54,116 nucleotides of DNA. Origin: CAZBBB01 sp964490005 (GTDB lineage Bacteria > Planctomycetota > B15-G4). The stretch lies in contig CAZBBB010000011.1 in assembly GCA_964490005.1 (NCBI GenBank), forward strand, positions 1 through 54,116, written 5' to 3'. The translations under genes and the position numbers were made by a program. The notes beneath the pieces are model-generated. The model saw only the letters and a list, made by a program, of their open reading frames with translations, searched no databases and was not told the origin of the DNA. Positions 26,808-35,508 of this stretch are shown here, one piece after another; position 1 is the first letter of the stretch, and every line of letters starts with the position of its first letter.

Positions 26808-26822
26808 TGATAATCATTATTC
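26808..26822. promoter_or_regulatory. Fur-family-box-like palindrome
   Basis: TGATAATCATTATTC: the core ATAAT-C-ATTAT is a perfect inverted repeat. It matches 12 of 14 arm positions of the 7-1-7 Fur consensus (TGATAAT-n-ATTATCA) and also resembles PerR boxes. It is 6 nt upstream of the minus-strand ATG at 26801 and 77 nt upstream of rsmJ. It stands out in this GC-rich window. No fur gene is present here. Confidence 0.5.
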
Positions 26823-26886
26823 TGTTGTTTTCTGGTCCGCCGCCTGCGATCCGGCCTCCGCCGGCCGATCCGCCGCCGGCAACCGC

Positions 26887-26892
26887 TATTCT
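26887..26892 (+). promoter_or_regulatory. -10 box directly before rsmJ
   Basis: TATTCT lies only 6 nt before the GTG start at 26899. A transcript from it would begin at or next to the start codon, as in leaderless mRNAs. No ribosome-binding site is visible. Confidence 0.35.
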
Positions 26893-26898
26893 CGCCGC

Positions 26899-27681
26899 GT
26901 GACGGCCCCGACAGCCAGACTCGCCGGCCTGCTTCTCGACCAGGGCCCGGCTCCGGCCGACGACGCGTTGCGGGCCGCCGCAGAACGCGCCGCGCGCCTC
27001 GGACTGCCGCTGCTGCGGGCGGCCGAGCCCGAGGCCTTCGTGCTGGTCCAGACGCGCGAGCGGCTCGAACTGCGCTGCGGCCGACGCCGCCCGCTGCACA
27101 TCGACCCCCGCGACCCGCGCCTGCTGCGGCGCGCCAGCCGCCACGCGGCCCGGCAGGAACTGCTGCGCGCCTGCGGCTGGCGCGGCGCGCAACCCGCACC
27201 CGGCATCGTCGACGCCACCGCGGGTCTCGGGCTCGACGGCCGGCTGCTGGCGCTGCTCGGCGCGCACGTCGTGGCCTTCGAGCGCCACGTGGTGCTGGCC
27301 GAGCTGCTGCTCGACGCGGCCCGACGCTGGGCGGAGATCGATCCGCAGGCCGCCGGGCGCTGGTCTCCGCTGCACGCCGACGCCCTCGAGCAGCTGCCGC
27401 GCCTGCCCGCACCGGGCCCCGAGATCGTGCTGCTGGACCCGATGTTCGACGACGCGGGCCGCAGCGCCGCGCCGCGCGGCGAAGTCGCCCTGCTGCGCCG
27501 ACTCGTCGGGCCCGACACCGACGCGGCGAACCTGCTCGACTCGGCCCGGGCCGTCGCGCGGCGGCGCGTCGTCGTCAAGCGCCATCTTCGCGACGCGCCG
27601 CTCGCCGGCCCCGCGCCGAGCCTCGTCGTGCGCGGCCAGAGCACGCGCTTCGACGTCTACGTGCGCACCGACCGCGCCTGA
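26899..27681 (+). CDS. rsmJ: 16S rRNA (guanine1516-N2)-methyltransferase
   Basis: RsmJ methylates G1516 of 16S rRNA with S-adenosylmethionine. The 260-aa protein has the SAM loop VDATAGLGLDGRLLALLG (104-121), the acidic ERH after the next strand, the catalytic-type LLDPMFDD, then LLRRLVGPDTDAANLLDSAR, RRVVVKRH and the terminal STRFDVYV. All are in the family order and at family length (about 250 aa). Start is GTG 26899; upstream open codons show no conservation. The 3' end overlaps the converging M20 peptidase gene by 25 nt. Confidence 0.92.
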   Translation: MTAPTARLAGLLLDQGPAPADDALRAAAERAARLGLPLLRAAEPEAFVLVQTRERLELRCGRRRPLHIDPRDPRLLRRASRHAARQELLRACGWRGAQPAPGIVDATAGLGLDGRLLALLGAHVVAFERHVVLAELLLDAARRWAEIDPQAAGRWSPLHADALEQLPRLPAPGPEIVLLDPMFDDAGRSAAPRGEVALLRRLVGPDTDAANLLDSARAVARRRVVVKRHLRDAPLAGPAPSLVVRGQSTRFDVYVRTDRA

Positions 27682-29087
27682 GCCGCGATCACGGCGGCGA
27701 CGCAGCAGGTCAGCCTCCGCGCCGTCGGCAGGTGCAGGAACTCGTTGGGACCGTGCGCGTTCGACTTGGGGCCGAGCACGCCGGTGATCATGAACTGCGC
27801 CGCCGGAAAGCGCTCGCCCAGCATCGCCATGAACGGGATCGAGCCGCCTTCACCCATGGCGCAGGCCGGCCGGCCGAAGAACTCCTGGCTGGCTTGCTGC
27901 AGGGCCTCCGCCAGCCAGGGCGCGGTGGGCGGCGCGTTCCAGCCGGCGCAGGGCGCCTCGGCACGGAAGCGCGCGCGCGCGCCGCTGGGCACGTCGCGCT
28001 CGAGCGTCGCCGCGATGGCCGCGCCGGCCGCGCGCGCGTCGGCCGTCGGCGGCAGGCGGATCGAGAGCTGCAGGTCGAGGCGCGGGTGCAGCACGTTGCC
28101 GGCGTTCTCGATCGGCGGCAGCCCGCCGACCCCCGTCACCGCCAGCGCCGGCCGCCAGGTGCGGTTGAGCACGAGTTCGACGGCGTCGTCGTGCTCGGCG
28201 CGCACGCCGTCCAGCAGCGGGTACTTGCCGTGCACGTCGCCGTCGAGCTCGGCGGCGGCGAGGCCCGCCTCGCGCCGGCGCGCCTCGGGGATCGCGACGT
28301 TCAGCTCCGGCAGCGTGACGCGCCCGCTCACGCCGTCCTCGATGCGGCCGATGAGCCGGCTGGCGATGCGGAAGGCGCTCGGCGCCACGCCGCCCGCGTC
28401 CCCGCTGTGCACGCCCTCGCTCATCGTCTCGACGCGCAGCGTGCCGCAGACCAGCCCGCGCAGCGAGGTGGTGCACCACAGCTGCTCGTAGTTGCCGCAG
28501 CCCGAGTCGAGGCACACCACCAGGTCGGGACGACCGAGCGCGTCGGCCAGCGCCTGCAGGTGCGCCGGGAGATCGACGCTGCCGCTCTCTTCGCAAGCCT
28601 CGATGAGCACCGTGCAGTGCGCGCGCGGCAGGCCCTGCTCGGCGAGCGCGCGCAGCGCCGTCAGCGACGCGAAAGCCGCGTAGCCGTCGTCCGCGCCACC
28701 CCTCCCGTAGAGCTTGTCGCCGCGCAGCACGGGCTTCCAGGGCCCGAGGCCCTCGGCCCAGGGCTCCATCGGCGGCTGCTTGTCGAGGTGCCCGTAGAGC
28801 AGCACGCGCCCCGCGGCCGTCCCCGGCACGTCGATGAGCACGACCGGCGTGCGCCCCTCGATCTCGTGCACCGTGACGCTCGCGCCGGGCAGCGGCGCGA
28901 CCTCGCGCGTGCACCACTCGGCGACGAGCTGGACTGCGCGCCGCAGATGTCCGTGCCGCTCCCAGCCGGCATCGAACTGCGGCGACTGCGCCGGAATCGC
29001 GATGTACTCGTGCAGCGCGGGGACGATGCGCTCGGCCCACGCGCGCTCGACGAACTCCGTCAGCCGTGCGGCGTCGAGACCGCTCAC
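27657..29087 (-). CDS. M20 family metallopeptidase (dipeptidase type)
   Basis: A 476-aa cytoplasmic di-zinc peptidase. The metal ligands appear in order: LLYGHLDKQPP (His, then Asp), GRGGADDGYAA (bridging Asp), IEACEESGS (catalytic Glu pair), CLDSGCGN (Asp) and the C-terminal NAHGPNEFLH (His). The dimerisation insert contains SEGVHSGDAGG. Its closest relatives are CNDP-like dipeptidases. The GTG start at 29087 overlaps the stop of the secreted metallopeptidase gene (GTGA), so an exported protease is coupled to a cytoplasmic peptidase, consistent with peptide use. Its end overlaps rsmJ by 25 nt on the other strand. Confidence 0.92.
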   Translation of the reverse strand: MSGLDAARLTEFVERAWAERIVPALHEYIAIPAQSPQFDAGWERHGHLRRAVQLVAEWCTREVAPLPGASVTVHEIEGRTPVVLIDVPGTAAGRVLLYGHLDKQPPMEPWAEGLGPWKPVLRGDKLYGRGGADDGYAAFASLTALRALAEQGLPRAHCTVLIEACEESGSVDLPAHLQALADALGRPDLVVCLDSGCGNYEQLWCTTSLRGLVCGTLRVETMSEGVHSGDAGGVAPSAFRIASRLIGRIEDGVSGRVTLPELNVAIPEARRREAGLAAAELDGDVHGKYPLLDGVRAEHDDAVELVLNRTWRPALAVTGVGGLPPIENAGNVLHPRLDLQLSIRLPPTADARAAGAAIAATLERDVPSGARARFRAEAPCAGWNAPPTAPWLAEALQQASQEFFGRPACAMGEGGSIPFMAMLGERFPAAQFMITGVLGPKSNAHGPNEFLHLPTARRLTCCVAAVIAAQARSVRT

Positions 29088-30727
29088 GGCGTGAGGAACT
29101 GCAGCGCGACGCCGTTGGTCGCGGCGAGCGGCCCGCCGTCGGCGAACCAGGCCTGCGCGTAGAGCGTCAGCCCCCACCAGCCGCCGAAGGCCAGCGGGCC
29201 CGAGAGCGACACGGCCCCCGCCCCGTTGCTCGCGAGCGGCACGGCGAACTGCGCGGCCGGCACGAGCGTGCCGCCCTTGAAGGGCGCCAGCAGCAGGCTG
29301 TTCGACACGAACAGCGTGCCGGGTTTGGAGGCCGGCGCCGCACTGATCGCCAGGTGCAGCGTGTCGGGATCGGCGCTGCCGAACAGCGACAGCGCGGGCA
29401 GGCCGCCGCTGCCCGGCTTGGCGAAGCCGAGGCTGGTCGTCAGCGGTCCGCTGAAGAGCGACAGGCAACTGGCCTCGACCTGCGCCCGCATGTCGGCCGC
29501 GCTCAGCGCGTGGAAGTACGTCGTCTCGTTGAGGAACCCGCCGTCGCAGAGATGGCAGTAGCTCATGATCGACCCGCTCGTCGTGCAGACCTGGCTCGTC
29601 TGGCAGGCGCCGAAGTAGCCGTCGGGCGCGCAGGAATCGACCGGCGGGCAGTAGTCGTGCGTATGGATCGCGCCGAAGTTGTGCCCGAACTCGTGGGCCA
29701 CGACGACGAAGTCCCAGTTGAGCGGTCCGGGAACGACGGGCAGCGGCGTGTTTCCGCCCAGATTGCCCGACACGGCGAAGCCGTAGTCGTCGTTGCACAG
29801 CACCGACAGCCAGGCCACGCCGCCGCCCAGGCTCGCGCCGCTGACGAGGTGGTACAGGTCGGCGTCGACGGGCCCCGCCAGGCCCCCCCACGCATCGCGG
29901 AACTCGTAGAGCACGTCGATGCTGTTGCCGCCGTTGTCCTGCGATTCCCAGGGATCGACGTTGGCCGTGTACAGCCCGAGGTACGGCACGCTGATCACCA
30001 CCCCGACCTGGTCGCGGTAGCGCGAGTTCACCGCGCCGAGCAGCGCCACCGCATAGGCGCGTGCGGCGTCGATGTCGCCGAACAACTCGTAGAACTGGAA
30101 GTCGGTCTCGATCGCGACGCGCGCCTCGTAGGTCGGCAACGGCCCGCCGTCGGCGGCGGAGGCCGGCTGCAGGCGCGGCGCAGGACGGCCGTGCACGCCC
30201 GTCAATCGGTCGCTGCCGCACAGGGGCGCGGCCGGTGCCGCGAGCGCGGACTCGGCCACCCAGCGCGCGCCGCTCTGCGGCCGCGAGACGAGGTGCTGCA
30301 ACTCCCCCGAGCGGCGCACCCAACCCTGCGAGCCGTGGATCGAGAGCGCCAGGTAGACCTCGCTGGCGGGCTCGTCCACGACCTGACCGCTCCACAGCGA
30401 GATGTCGGCGTCGATCGGCGCGGCCGGCGCCGGCCGGCCGTTCACGTGCAGCACCGCCGCGGGAGCGGCGATCGGCAGGCGAGTCAGCCGGACGGTCAAC
30501 GCGGGGCCGCCGAGCCAAGGCACGTCGAGCAGCGTCACGTCGGTGAGCCCCGCGAGCGCCTGCAACTCGTCGTGGCGCGGCTGCAGCGGCAGCGACCCGT
30601 CGTCCGTCACCGGACCCGCGGGCCGCAGCGGGAAGGGCCGCACGGACTGCGCCGCGGCCGACATCGACAGCGGACAGAGCAGGAGCAATGTCGCGGTGGC
30701 GACGACGACGGCGTGGAGGGCGCGCAT
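29084..30727 (-). CDS. Secreted zinc metallopeptidase (reprolysin-like)
   Basis: A 547-aa exported metzincin. The signal peptide is 1-27 (MRALHAVVVATATLLLLCP..., ending AAAQ). A propeptide-like region runs to about 195. The catalytic domain has H345-E-x-x-H349-x-x-G-x-x-H355 (HEFGHNFGAIH) and the Met-turn SIMSYCH (M388), with paired cysteines around it. Residues about 428-547 form a beta-rich C-terminal domain ending SNGVALQFLTP-like, similar to that of two other exported proteins in the window. The ATG at 30727 has GGAG 7 nt upstream. An upstream in-frame start at 30871 would add 48 Arg/Pro-rich residues and is rejected. Confidence 0.88.
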   Translation of the reverse strand: MRALHAVVVATATLLLLCPLSMSAAAQSVRPFPLRPAGPVTDDGSLPLQPRHDELQALAGLTDVTLLDVPWLGGPALTVRLTRLPIAAPAAVLHVNGRPAPAAPIDADISLWSGQVVDEPASEVYLALSIHGSQGWVRRSGELQHLVSRPQSGARWVAESALAAPAAPLCGSDRLTGVHGRPAPRLQPASAADGGPLPTYEARVAIETDFQFYELFGDIDAARAYAVALLGAVNSRYRDQVGVVISVPYLGLYTANVDPWESQDNGGNSIDVLYEFRDAWGGLAGPVDADLYHLVSGASLGGGVAWLSVLCNDDYGFAVSGNLGGNTPLPVVPGPLNWDFVVVAHEFGHNFGAIHTHDYCPPVDSCAPDGYFGACQTSQVCTTSGSIMSYCHLCDGGFLNETTYFHALSAADMRAQVEASCLSLFSGPLTTSLGFAKPGSGGLPALSLFGSADPDTLHLAISAAPASKPGTLFVSNSLLLAPFKGGTLVPAAQFAVPLASNGAGAVSLSGPLAFGGWWGLTLYAQAWFADGGPLAATNGVALQFLTP

Positions 30728-30760
30728 GGCGGGGCTCCGGGGCGGGCGTGGAGGAGGCTC

Positions 30761-30809
30761 GAGTCTACAAGATCCCCTGGAGCGGACCGCCCGCGCCATG
30801 TGTAGACTC
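30761..30809. promoter_or_regulatory. Inverted repeat in divergent promoter
   Basis: GAGTCTACA (30761-30769) and its exact reverse complement TGTAGACTC (30801-30809) are 31 nt apart, between the divergent metallopeptidase and TetR genes. Each arm contains a TAGACT that could be a -10 box for the gene on its side. The repeat may therefore be two mirrored promoters or two regulator half-sites; a TetR autoregulation site is plausible. Confidence 0.45.
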
Positions 30810-30869
30810 TCCCCGCACTTTGGGTCCGGGGGCGGACGGGGGCTCTCGTCTCGTCGCGGACTCCTCTCC

Positions 30870-31442
30870 ATGGCCCGCCCGCTCTCCTTCGACCCCGAAA
30901 CGTCGCTGCGGCACGCGATCGACCTGCTCTGGTCGCGCGGCTACGGCGCCGTCAGCGTGGACGACATCGTGGAGTTCACCTCGCTCAACCGGCACAGTCT
31001 CTACGGCCGCTACGGCAGCAAGCTCGGACTCGTGACCGCCGCCGTCGACCGCTATCTGGAGGATGCGCTCGAGCGGCTGCGGCAGGTCTTCGACGCGCCC
31101 GGCACGCCGATCGAGCGGCTGCAGCGCCTGATGGACCTGCGCGACCCCGACGTGCAGGACGAGATCTTCGCCGCCATCCTGCGGCGCGGCTGCTTCGCCG
31201 TCCGCATCGCCGCGGAGATCGGCGAGACGCACCCCGAGTTCCGCGAGCGCGTCGGTCGCCGCATGCGCTGGATCGAGGAGCGCATCCACGAGCAGGTCGT
31301 CGAGGGGCAGCGCCTCGGCCTGGTGCGCACCGACCGTCCGGCCGCCGAACTCGCCGCGATCGTCGCCGCGGGCTTCTTCGTGCCCCTCGTGGCCGGCCCC
31401 GATCGCGCGCGCAACCGCGCCATCCTCGCCGCGCTGAACTGA
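30870..31442 (+). CDS. TetR/AcrR family regulator
   Basis: A 190-aa transcription factor. The N-terminal helix-turn-helix spans about residues 10-55 (LRHAIDLLWSRGYGAVSVDDI, then SLNRHSLYGRYGSKLGL), with the classical TetR spacing. The helical ligand-binding domain follows. Start ATG 30870 is chosen because upstream open codons are not conserved. It is divergent from the secreted metallopeptidase and 18 nt upstream of hemH on the same strand. It may therefore control its own hemH transcript and the protease. The inducer is unknown. Confidence 0.88.
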   Translation: MARPLSFDPETSLRHAIDLLWSRGYGAVSVDDIVEFTSLNRHSLYGRYGSKLGLVTAAVDRYLEDALERLRQVFDAPGTPIERLQRLMDLRDPDVQDEIFAAILRRGCFAVRIAAEIGETHPEFRERVGRRMRWIEERIHEQVVEGQRLGLVRTDRPAAELAAIVAAGFFVPLVAGPDRARNRAILAALN

Positions 31443-31460
31443 GGCGGCGCGGCGCGCGGC

Positions 31461-32429
31461 GTGCCCAGGGCCGGCGTCCTGCTCGTCAACCTCGGCTCGC
31501 CCGAGGCCCCCACCGCGCCGGCCCTGCGCCGCTACCTCGGCGAGTTCCTCTCCGACCCGCGCGTCGTCGACCTGCCGCGCTGGCTGTGGCTGCCGCTGCT
31601 GTACGGCGTCGTGCTCCCCCGGCGCGCGCCGCGCTCGGCGGCCCTCTACGCGCGCATCTGGACACCCGAGGGGTCGCCGCTGGTCACCTCCGGCCGGCGG
31701 CTGGCCGAGCGGCTGGGCGAGGTGCTCGGAGACCGTTTCGTCGTGGCCGCCGCGATGCGCTACGGCGCGCCGAGCCTGGAGGACGGACTGGCGCGGCTGC
31801 AAGCCTCCGGCTGCGCCACGGCGCTCGTCGTGCCGCTCTTTCCGCAGTACTCCGAGGCGACGTTCGGCTCGATCGTGGCGCGCGTCGGACAGGTGGCGGC
31901 GCGCCCGTCGCTGCAGGTGCGCTGCGTGGCCCCCTATCCGACCGACGCGGGCTACCTCGACGCGCTCGCGGCCCGCTGCCGCGACACGCTCGCCGCCGGC
32001 CCCGTCGACCACCACGTCTTCAGCTTCCACGGCGTGCCGCAGCGGGTGATCGCGCGCGGCGACCCCTATCGCGAGCAGTGCGCGGCGACGGCCGACGCGC
32101 TCGCCGCACGGTTGGGCCTGCCGGCCGACCGCTGGACGCTCGCCTGGCAGTCGCGCTTCGGCCCCGGGGCCTGGCTCGAGCCGGCCACCGATCGCGTCGT
32201 GCCGGAACTCGCCGCGCGCGCGCCGCGCGTGCTCGTCTGCACGCCGGGCTTCGCGGCCGACTGCCTCGAGACGATCGACGAGATCGGACGTGATCTCGAC
32301 GAGCGCTTTCGCGCGGCCGGTGGACAGGAACTGCGGCGCGTACCCTGCCTCGACGAGCACCCGCGCTGGGTCGAGGCGCTCGCGACGATCGTGCGCGCGC
32401 AGGCCGAAGGAGCGCCGACCCGCGCCTGA
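31461..32429 (+). CDS. hemH: Ferrochelatase
   Basis: Ferrochelatase inserts Fe2+ into a porphyrin at the end of haem synthesis. The 322-aa protein shows VLLVNLGSPEAP near the N-terminus, MRYGAPSLEDGL, VPLFPQYSEATFGS, the catalytic H190 in FSFHGVPQR, WQSRFGPGAWLEP and the C-terminal CTPGFAADCLETIDEI. This supports protoporphyrin or coproporphyrin ferrochelatase activity; the two cannot be told apart by eye. Start is GTG 31461, 18 nt after the TetR gene. It could supply haem for the tetrahaem lipoprotein at 22018, although no cytochrome c maturation genes are in the window. Confidence 0.94.
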   Translation: MPRAGVLLVNLGSPEAPTAPALRRYLGEFLSDPRVVDLPRWLWLPLLYGVVLPRRAPRSAALYARIWTPEGSPLVTSGRRLAERLGEVLGDRFVVAAAMRYGAPSLEDGLARLQASGCATALVVPLFPQYSEATFGSIVARVGQVAARPSLQVRCVAPYPTDAGYLDALAARCRDTLAAGPVDHHVFSFHGVPQRVIARGDPYREQCAATADALAARLGLPADRWTLAWQSRFGPGAWLEPATDRVVPELAARAPRVLVCTPGFAADCLETIDEIGRDLDERFRAAGGQELRRVPCLDEHPRWVEALATIVRAQAEGAPTRA

Positions 32430-32443
32430 GGCGCGGGTCGCGC

Positions 32444-33610
32444 TCAGCGCCCGCCGTCGGGGGCCGGTTCGTCCGCCGGTGCCGGTGCGTCGGCGGGGGT
32501 CAGCGCGTCGTCGGAGGCAGCCGGCGCCTCCGCCGGGGTGGCCTCGTCGTCGGCCGCCGGCTCCTCGGCGGGCGGCGCGTCGTCCGTCGCCGGCTCGGGC
32601 TCCACGGCGATGTCCTGCACCAGGTCGGCCAGCCGCTTGCGCAGCGTGCCGGCGCGCCACTCGGGCAGCCGGTAGGTCCAGGCCGCGTGGCGCGCCTGCA
32701 GGGCTTCGGCTTCCCGGCGCGCCTCGTCGTTGGCGTCGGTCAGCGCCTCGGCCTGCAGCACCAGCCAGATCTGCCCGAGTTCGTCGAGCGCGGTCGTCGC
32801 GACGACGCGCAGGCCTTCGCCCGTCTGCGCGCTCGTCACGAAGCGCTCGCCTTCCGGCAGCGGCTGCTCGGCGCGCGGCCGGACATCCTCGAAGCTCAAT
32901 CCGTCGAAGGCCCCCGCGGTGGTGCGCGCGATCGTCGGATACTTCGGCTCCTGTCCCTCCGGGACCCCTTCGATGGCCCAGCCGGCGGTGTCGGTGGCGG
33001 GCCGCGAGACGACCAGCGCCGCGCCGTCGGGAGCCTGGAACTCGATGCGCACGACGCGCTCGGGCGACAGGCGCACGAGATCCTTGTCCATCCACGCCAG
33101 GGGCGTGGCCTGCAGAGGTACCGAGCCGCGCACCGACCACGATTGCGCCTCGCCCGGGCGCCGCACGAAGAGCGTGTCACCGTCGCCGGCCTTGCCGAGG
33201 ATGAGTTCGGCCAGCGGCGCATCCTGCGCGTCGAGCACGCGCACCTGCGTCGAACTCGCGCCCTCGGCGAGCGGGTCCTCGACGCCGATGCGCGCGTGCA
33301 GCTCCGGCCGTGCGGTCTTGCTCTCGACGATCTGCAGTTCGGCCAGGCCGAGCAGCAGCGGCTTGACGGCGTCGAAGCGCGCCGGATAGCCGGCACGCTC
33401 GGCGAGCACCCAGCCGCCGTCGGCGCGAGTGACGCTGAAGGATTCGTCGGCGCTCGTCACCTCGATGCGCGCGGCGTCGTTGACCCGCGCGCCGAGTTCG
33501 GGAAAGAAGCGACCGGCCGGAGTCGGAGGCGCGTCGCCCCCGGGCCCGAAAACGAGCAGCGCCGCCACGACGACGGCCGCGCACAGGACGAGCAGCGTGC
33601 CGCGCCCCAT
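32444..33610 (-). CDS. DUF4340 protein of the Gld-type operon
   Basis: A 388-aa protein with an N-terminal membrane anchor (about residues 5-22, LLVLCAAVVVAALLVFG) and an extracytoplasmic DUF4340 region (RIEVTSADESFSVTRADGGWVL, then VRVLDAQDAPLAELILGK). The last roughly 50 residues are an Ala/Pro/Asp/Glu low-complexity tail. DUF4340 genes commonly follow ABC-2/GldG genes, and here the ATG lies 1 nt after the gldG stop. Likely an accessory subunit of the transporter; the molecular role is unknown. Confidence 0.82.
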   Translation of the reverse strand: MGRGTLLVLCAAVVVAALLVFGPGGDAPPTPAGRFFPELGARVNDAARIEVTSADESFSVTRADGGWVLAERAGYPARFDAVKPLLLGLAELQIVESKTARPELHARIGVEDPLAEGASSTQVRVLDAQDAPLAELILGKAGDGDTLFVRRPGEAQSWSVRGSVPLQATPLAWMDKDLVRLSPERVVRIEFQAPDGAALVVSRPATDTAGWAIEGVPEGQEPKYPTIARTTAGAFDGLSFEDVRPRAEQPLPEGERFVTSAQTGEGLRVVATTALDELGQIWLVLQAEALTDANDEARREAEALQARHAAWTYRLPEWRAGTLRKRLADLVQDIAVEPEPATDDAPPAEEPAADDEATPAEAPAASDDALTPADAPAPADEPAPDGGR

Positions 33611-33611
33611 C

Positions 33612-35507
33612 TCAGGCCGCCTTTCCGCGCCGGCGCACGGCGAGGGCCAGCAGCGCGCCGAGCGTGACGAGCAGCGGCACGAGGCCGATGTTGACGAACT
33701 TGACGCGCGCCTCGAGCGCGTCGAGATCCTTGTTCAGCTCGTGCTGGACGGCGCGCAACTGCTTGCGGGTCGCGACCTGCTCGGCGCGGAACCGCTCGAT
33801 CTCCGCGGCCTGCTCGGGGCTGAGGATCAGACTGGACTGGTCCTGCTTCTGGCTCTGCAGCGCGGTCAGCCGCTGCTCGGTCTCGCGCAGGCGCTCCTCG
33901 AGCGCCTGTTCCTTGGCCAGAAAGCGGCTCTCGGCCTCCTGACGCAGCTCGTCGAGACGCGTGAAGGGCCGCGACGAACCCTTGCGCCCGCGGATGCCGA
34001 TCAGGTCGCTGCTGCCGGTGAGATGGTCGGTGGCGCGCAGGACGAAGTCGCCGTTGGCGGCCGAGATGAGCGCCTGCCGCATCCCGAGGATGTTGACCGT
34101 CTCGATCCAGGTCTCGTCGCTGAGCAGGTCGACGTCGGCCACGACGACCACGTCGATGGGCTCCTTCGAGGTGACGAGGTGCTCGCGCGGACCGTCCGGC
34201 TCTTCGCCCTCGACGAGCGGCGCGCCGTTCGGGAAGGCGCTGGCGACCTGCCCGCGCACGCGCGCCGCGAGCGCCAGCGGCGTCCCGCCGGGCGCGTAGT
34301 CGTCGAGGATCCGCTGCGGGTCGGGCATGAAGGACACCTTCTCGAGCGGCAGTTCCATGCCCTCGGGCCCGGTGAACAGCAGCGGCGTGAAGACCGTCGA
34401 GGCGCCCTCGATCGGCTTGAGCACGCCGGCCGAGAGCATCCGCAGCGGCCCGAGATCGTCGAGGATCACCTCGTCGGCGGCGTAGTTGGTCGCGTCGAGC
34501 GCCAGCCACGGCGCGTAGTCGACGAGCGTGGGGCGCGCCGCCGACCCGGCGTTGACGGGCATCGCGCGCGTGCGATCGGCCGCGACGCGGTCGGGCAGCA
34601 TCTGCAGGCCCCAGGCGCTGAACAGCGAGGGCAGATCCGAGAGCCGCGGCGCCATCATCGCCGCGTAGGGGTTGGACGGGTCCTCGGGCGGCCGGTCGAC
34701 CTCGCAGTACGGGTCGGTGAAGATCAGCGCGTTGCCGCCGCCGAGGACGTACTGGTCGATCGCGTACAGCGTCGTCTCGGAGACGTCCTTGGGGTGCACG
34801 ACGAGCAGCACCGAGACCTCGGCCGGGATCTCGCGCAGCTCGGCCGGCAGCACCCGCACGTCGAACACGCTGCGCAACTGGTCGAGCATGTACCAGGGCG
34901 GCGTCGCCGGCGGCGCGCCCGGGAAGGGCATCGCCGGCCGGCCGTCGACGGGCAGCGCCGAGAGTACGCCGATCACCGGCTTGACCGGCGTCCCCAGGCG
35001 GTAGATCAGGCGCGCGATGTCGTACTCGAGCGAGGCTTCCTTGTTCCAGTGCAGGAAGGGCACGACCTCGCGATCGTCGGTCGAACTCGTGCCGACCAGG
35101 CCGAGATACAGCACGTCGGGACGTCCCGGCTCGACCATCGCGCCGCGCAGGCCGGCCTCGACGGCCGCGTCCTCGGCCTCGGAGAACGGCTCGGGATCCA
35201 CCAGCCGCAGCCGCACGCGGCCCTGGGAGGCCGAGGCGAACTCCTGCAGCAACCCGCGCACGCGCTCGTGGTAGGTGCGCACCGGCGCGATGTCGGCGCC
35301 CAGTTCCTCGGAGTAGTACAGTGTCAGCGAGACCGGCTCGTCGAGGTTCTCGACCAGGCGCCGGCTGCCCTCCGAGAGCGTGAACAGGCCGTTCTCGGTG
35401 AGGTCGATGCGCGAGGCCGGCAGCGCCCTCCGCGCCCAGGCGTTGAACAGCACGAACAGGGCCGCCGCCAGCACCAGCCCGACGATTCCGCGCGTGCCTC
35501 GCCGCAT
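33612..35507 (-). CDS. gldG: GldG-type ABC transporter accessory protein
   Basis: A 631-aa membrane-anchored protein of the ABC_transp_aux/GldG family. An N-terminal span (about 7-25) is followed by the typical SRIDLTENGLFTLSEGSRRL, and then a large extracytoplasmic domain with VSLTLYYSEELG, LIFTDPYCEVDRP and VLLVVHPKDVSE. A long coiled coil (about 520-600, ELRQEAESRFLAKEQALEER) and a second span at the very C-terminus end it. It partners gldF (1 nt upstream) and gldA. In Bacteroidetes these serve gliding; in other phyla the same trio occurs without gliding. Confidence 0.88.
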   Translation of the reverse strand: MRRGTRGIVGLVLAAALFVLFNAWARRALPASRIDLTENGLFTLSEGSRRLVENLDEPVSLTLYYSEELGADIAPVRTYHERVRGLLQEFASASQGRVRLRLVDPEPFSEAEDAAVEAGLRGAMVEPGRPDVLYLGLVGTSSTDDREVVPFLHWNKEASLEYDIARLIYRLGTPVKPVIGVLSALPVDGRPAMPFPGAPPATPPWYMLDQLRSVFDVRVLPAELREIPAEVSVLLVVHPKDVSETTLYAIDQYVLGGGNALIFTDPYCEVDRPPEDPSNPYAAMMAPRLSDLPSLFSAWGLQMLPDRVAADRTRAMPVNAGSAARPTLVDYAPWLALDATNYAADEVILDDLGPLRMLSAGVLKPIEGASTVFTPLLFTGPEGMELPLEKVSFMPDPQRILDDYAPGGTPLALAARVRGQVASAFPNGAPLVEGEEPDGPREHLVTSKEPIDVVVVADVDLLSDETWIETVNILGMRQALISAANGDFVLRATDHLTGSSDLIGIRGRKGSSRPFTRLDELRQEAESRFLAKEQALEERLRETEQRLTALQSQKQDQSSLILSPEQAAEIERFRAEQVATRKQLRAVQHELNKDLDALEARVKFVNIGLVPLLVTLGALLALAVRRRGKAA

Positions 35508-35508
35508 C

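Noticed and set aside
30728..30871. Upstream start for the secreted metallopeptidase
   Set aside because: It would put 48 Arg/Pro-rich residues before a clean signal peptide and cover the inverted repeat; ATG 30727 has a proper ribosome-binding site.
32444..32610. Coding doubt over the Ala/Pro/Asp/Glu tail of the DUF4340 protein
   Set aside because: The tail is in frame with a recognised DUF4340 region and such tails are common at the ends of exported proteins, so it is kept as part of the gene.
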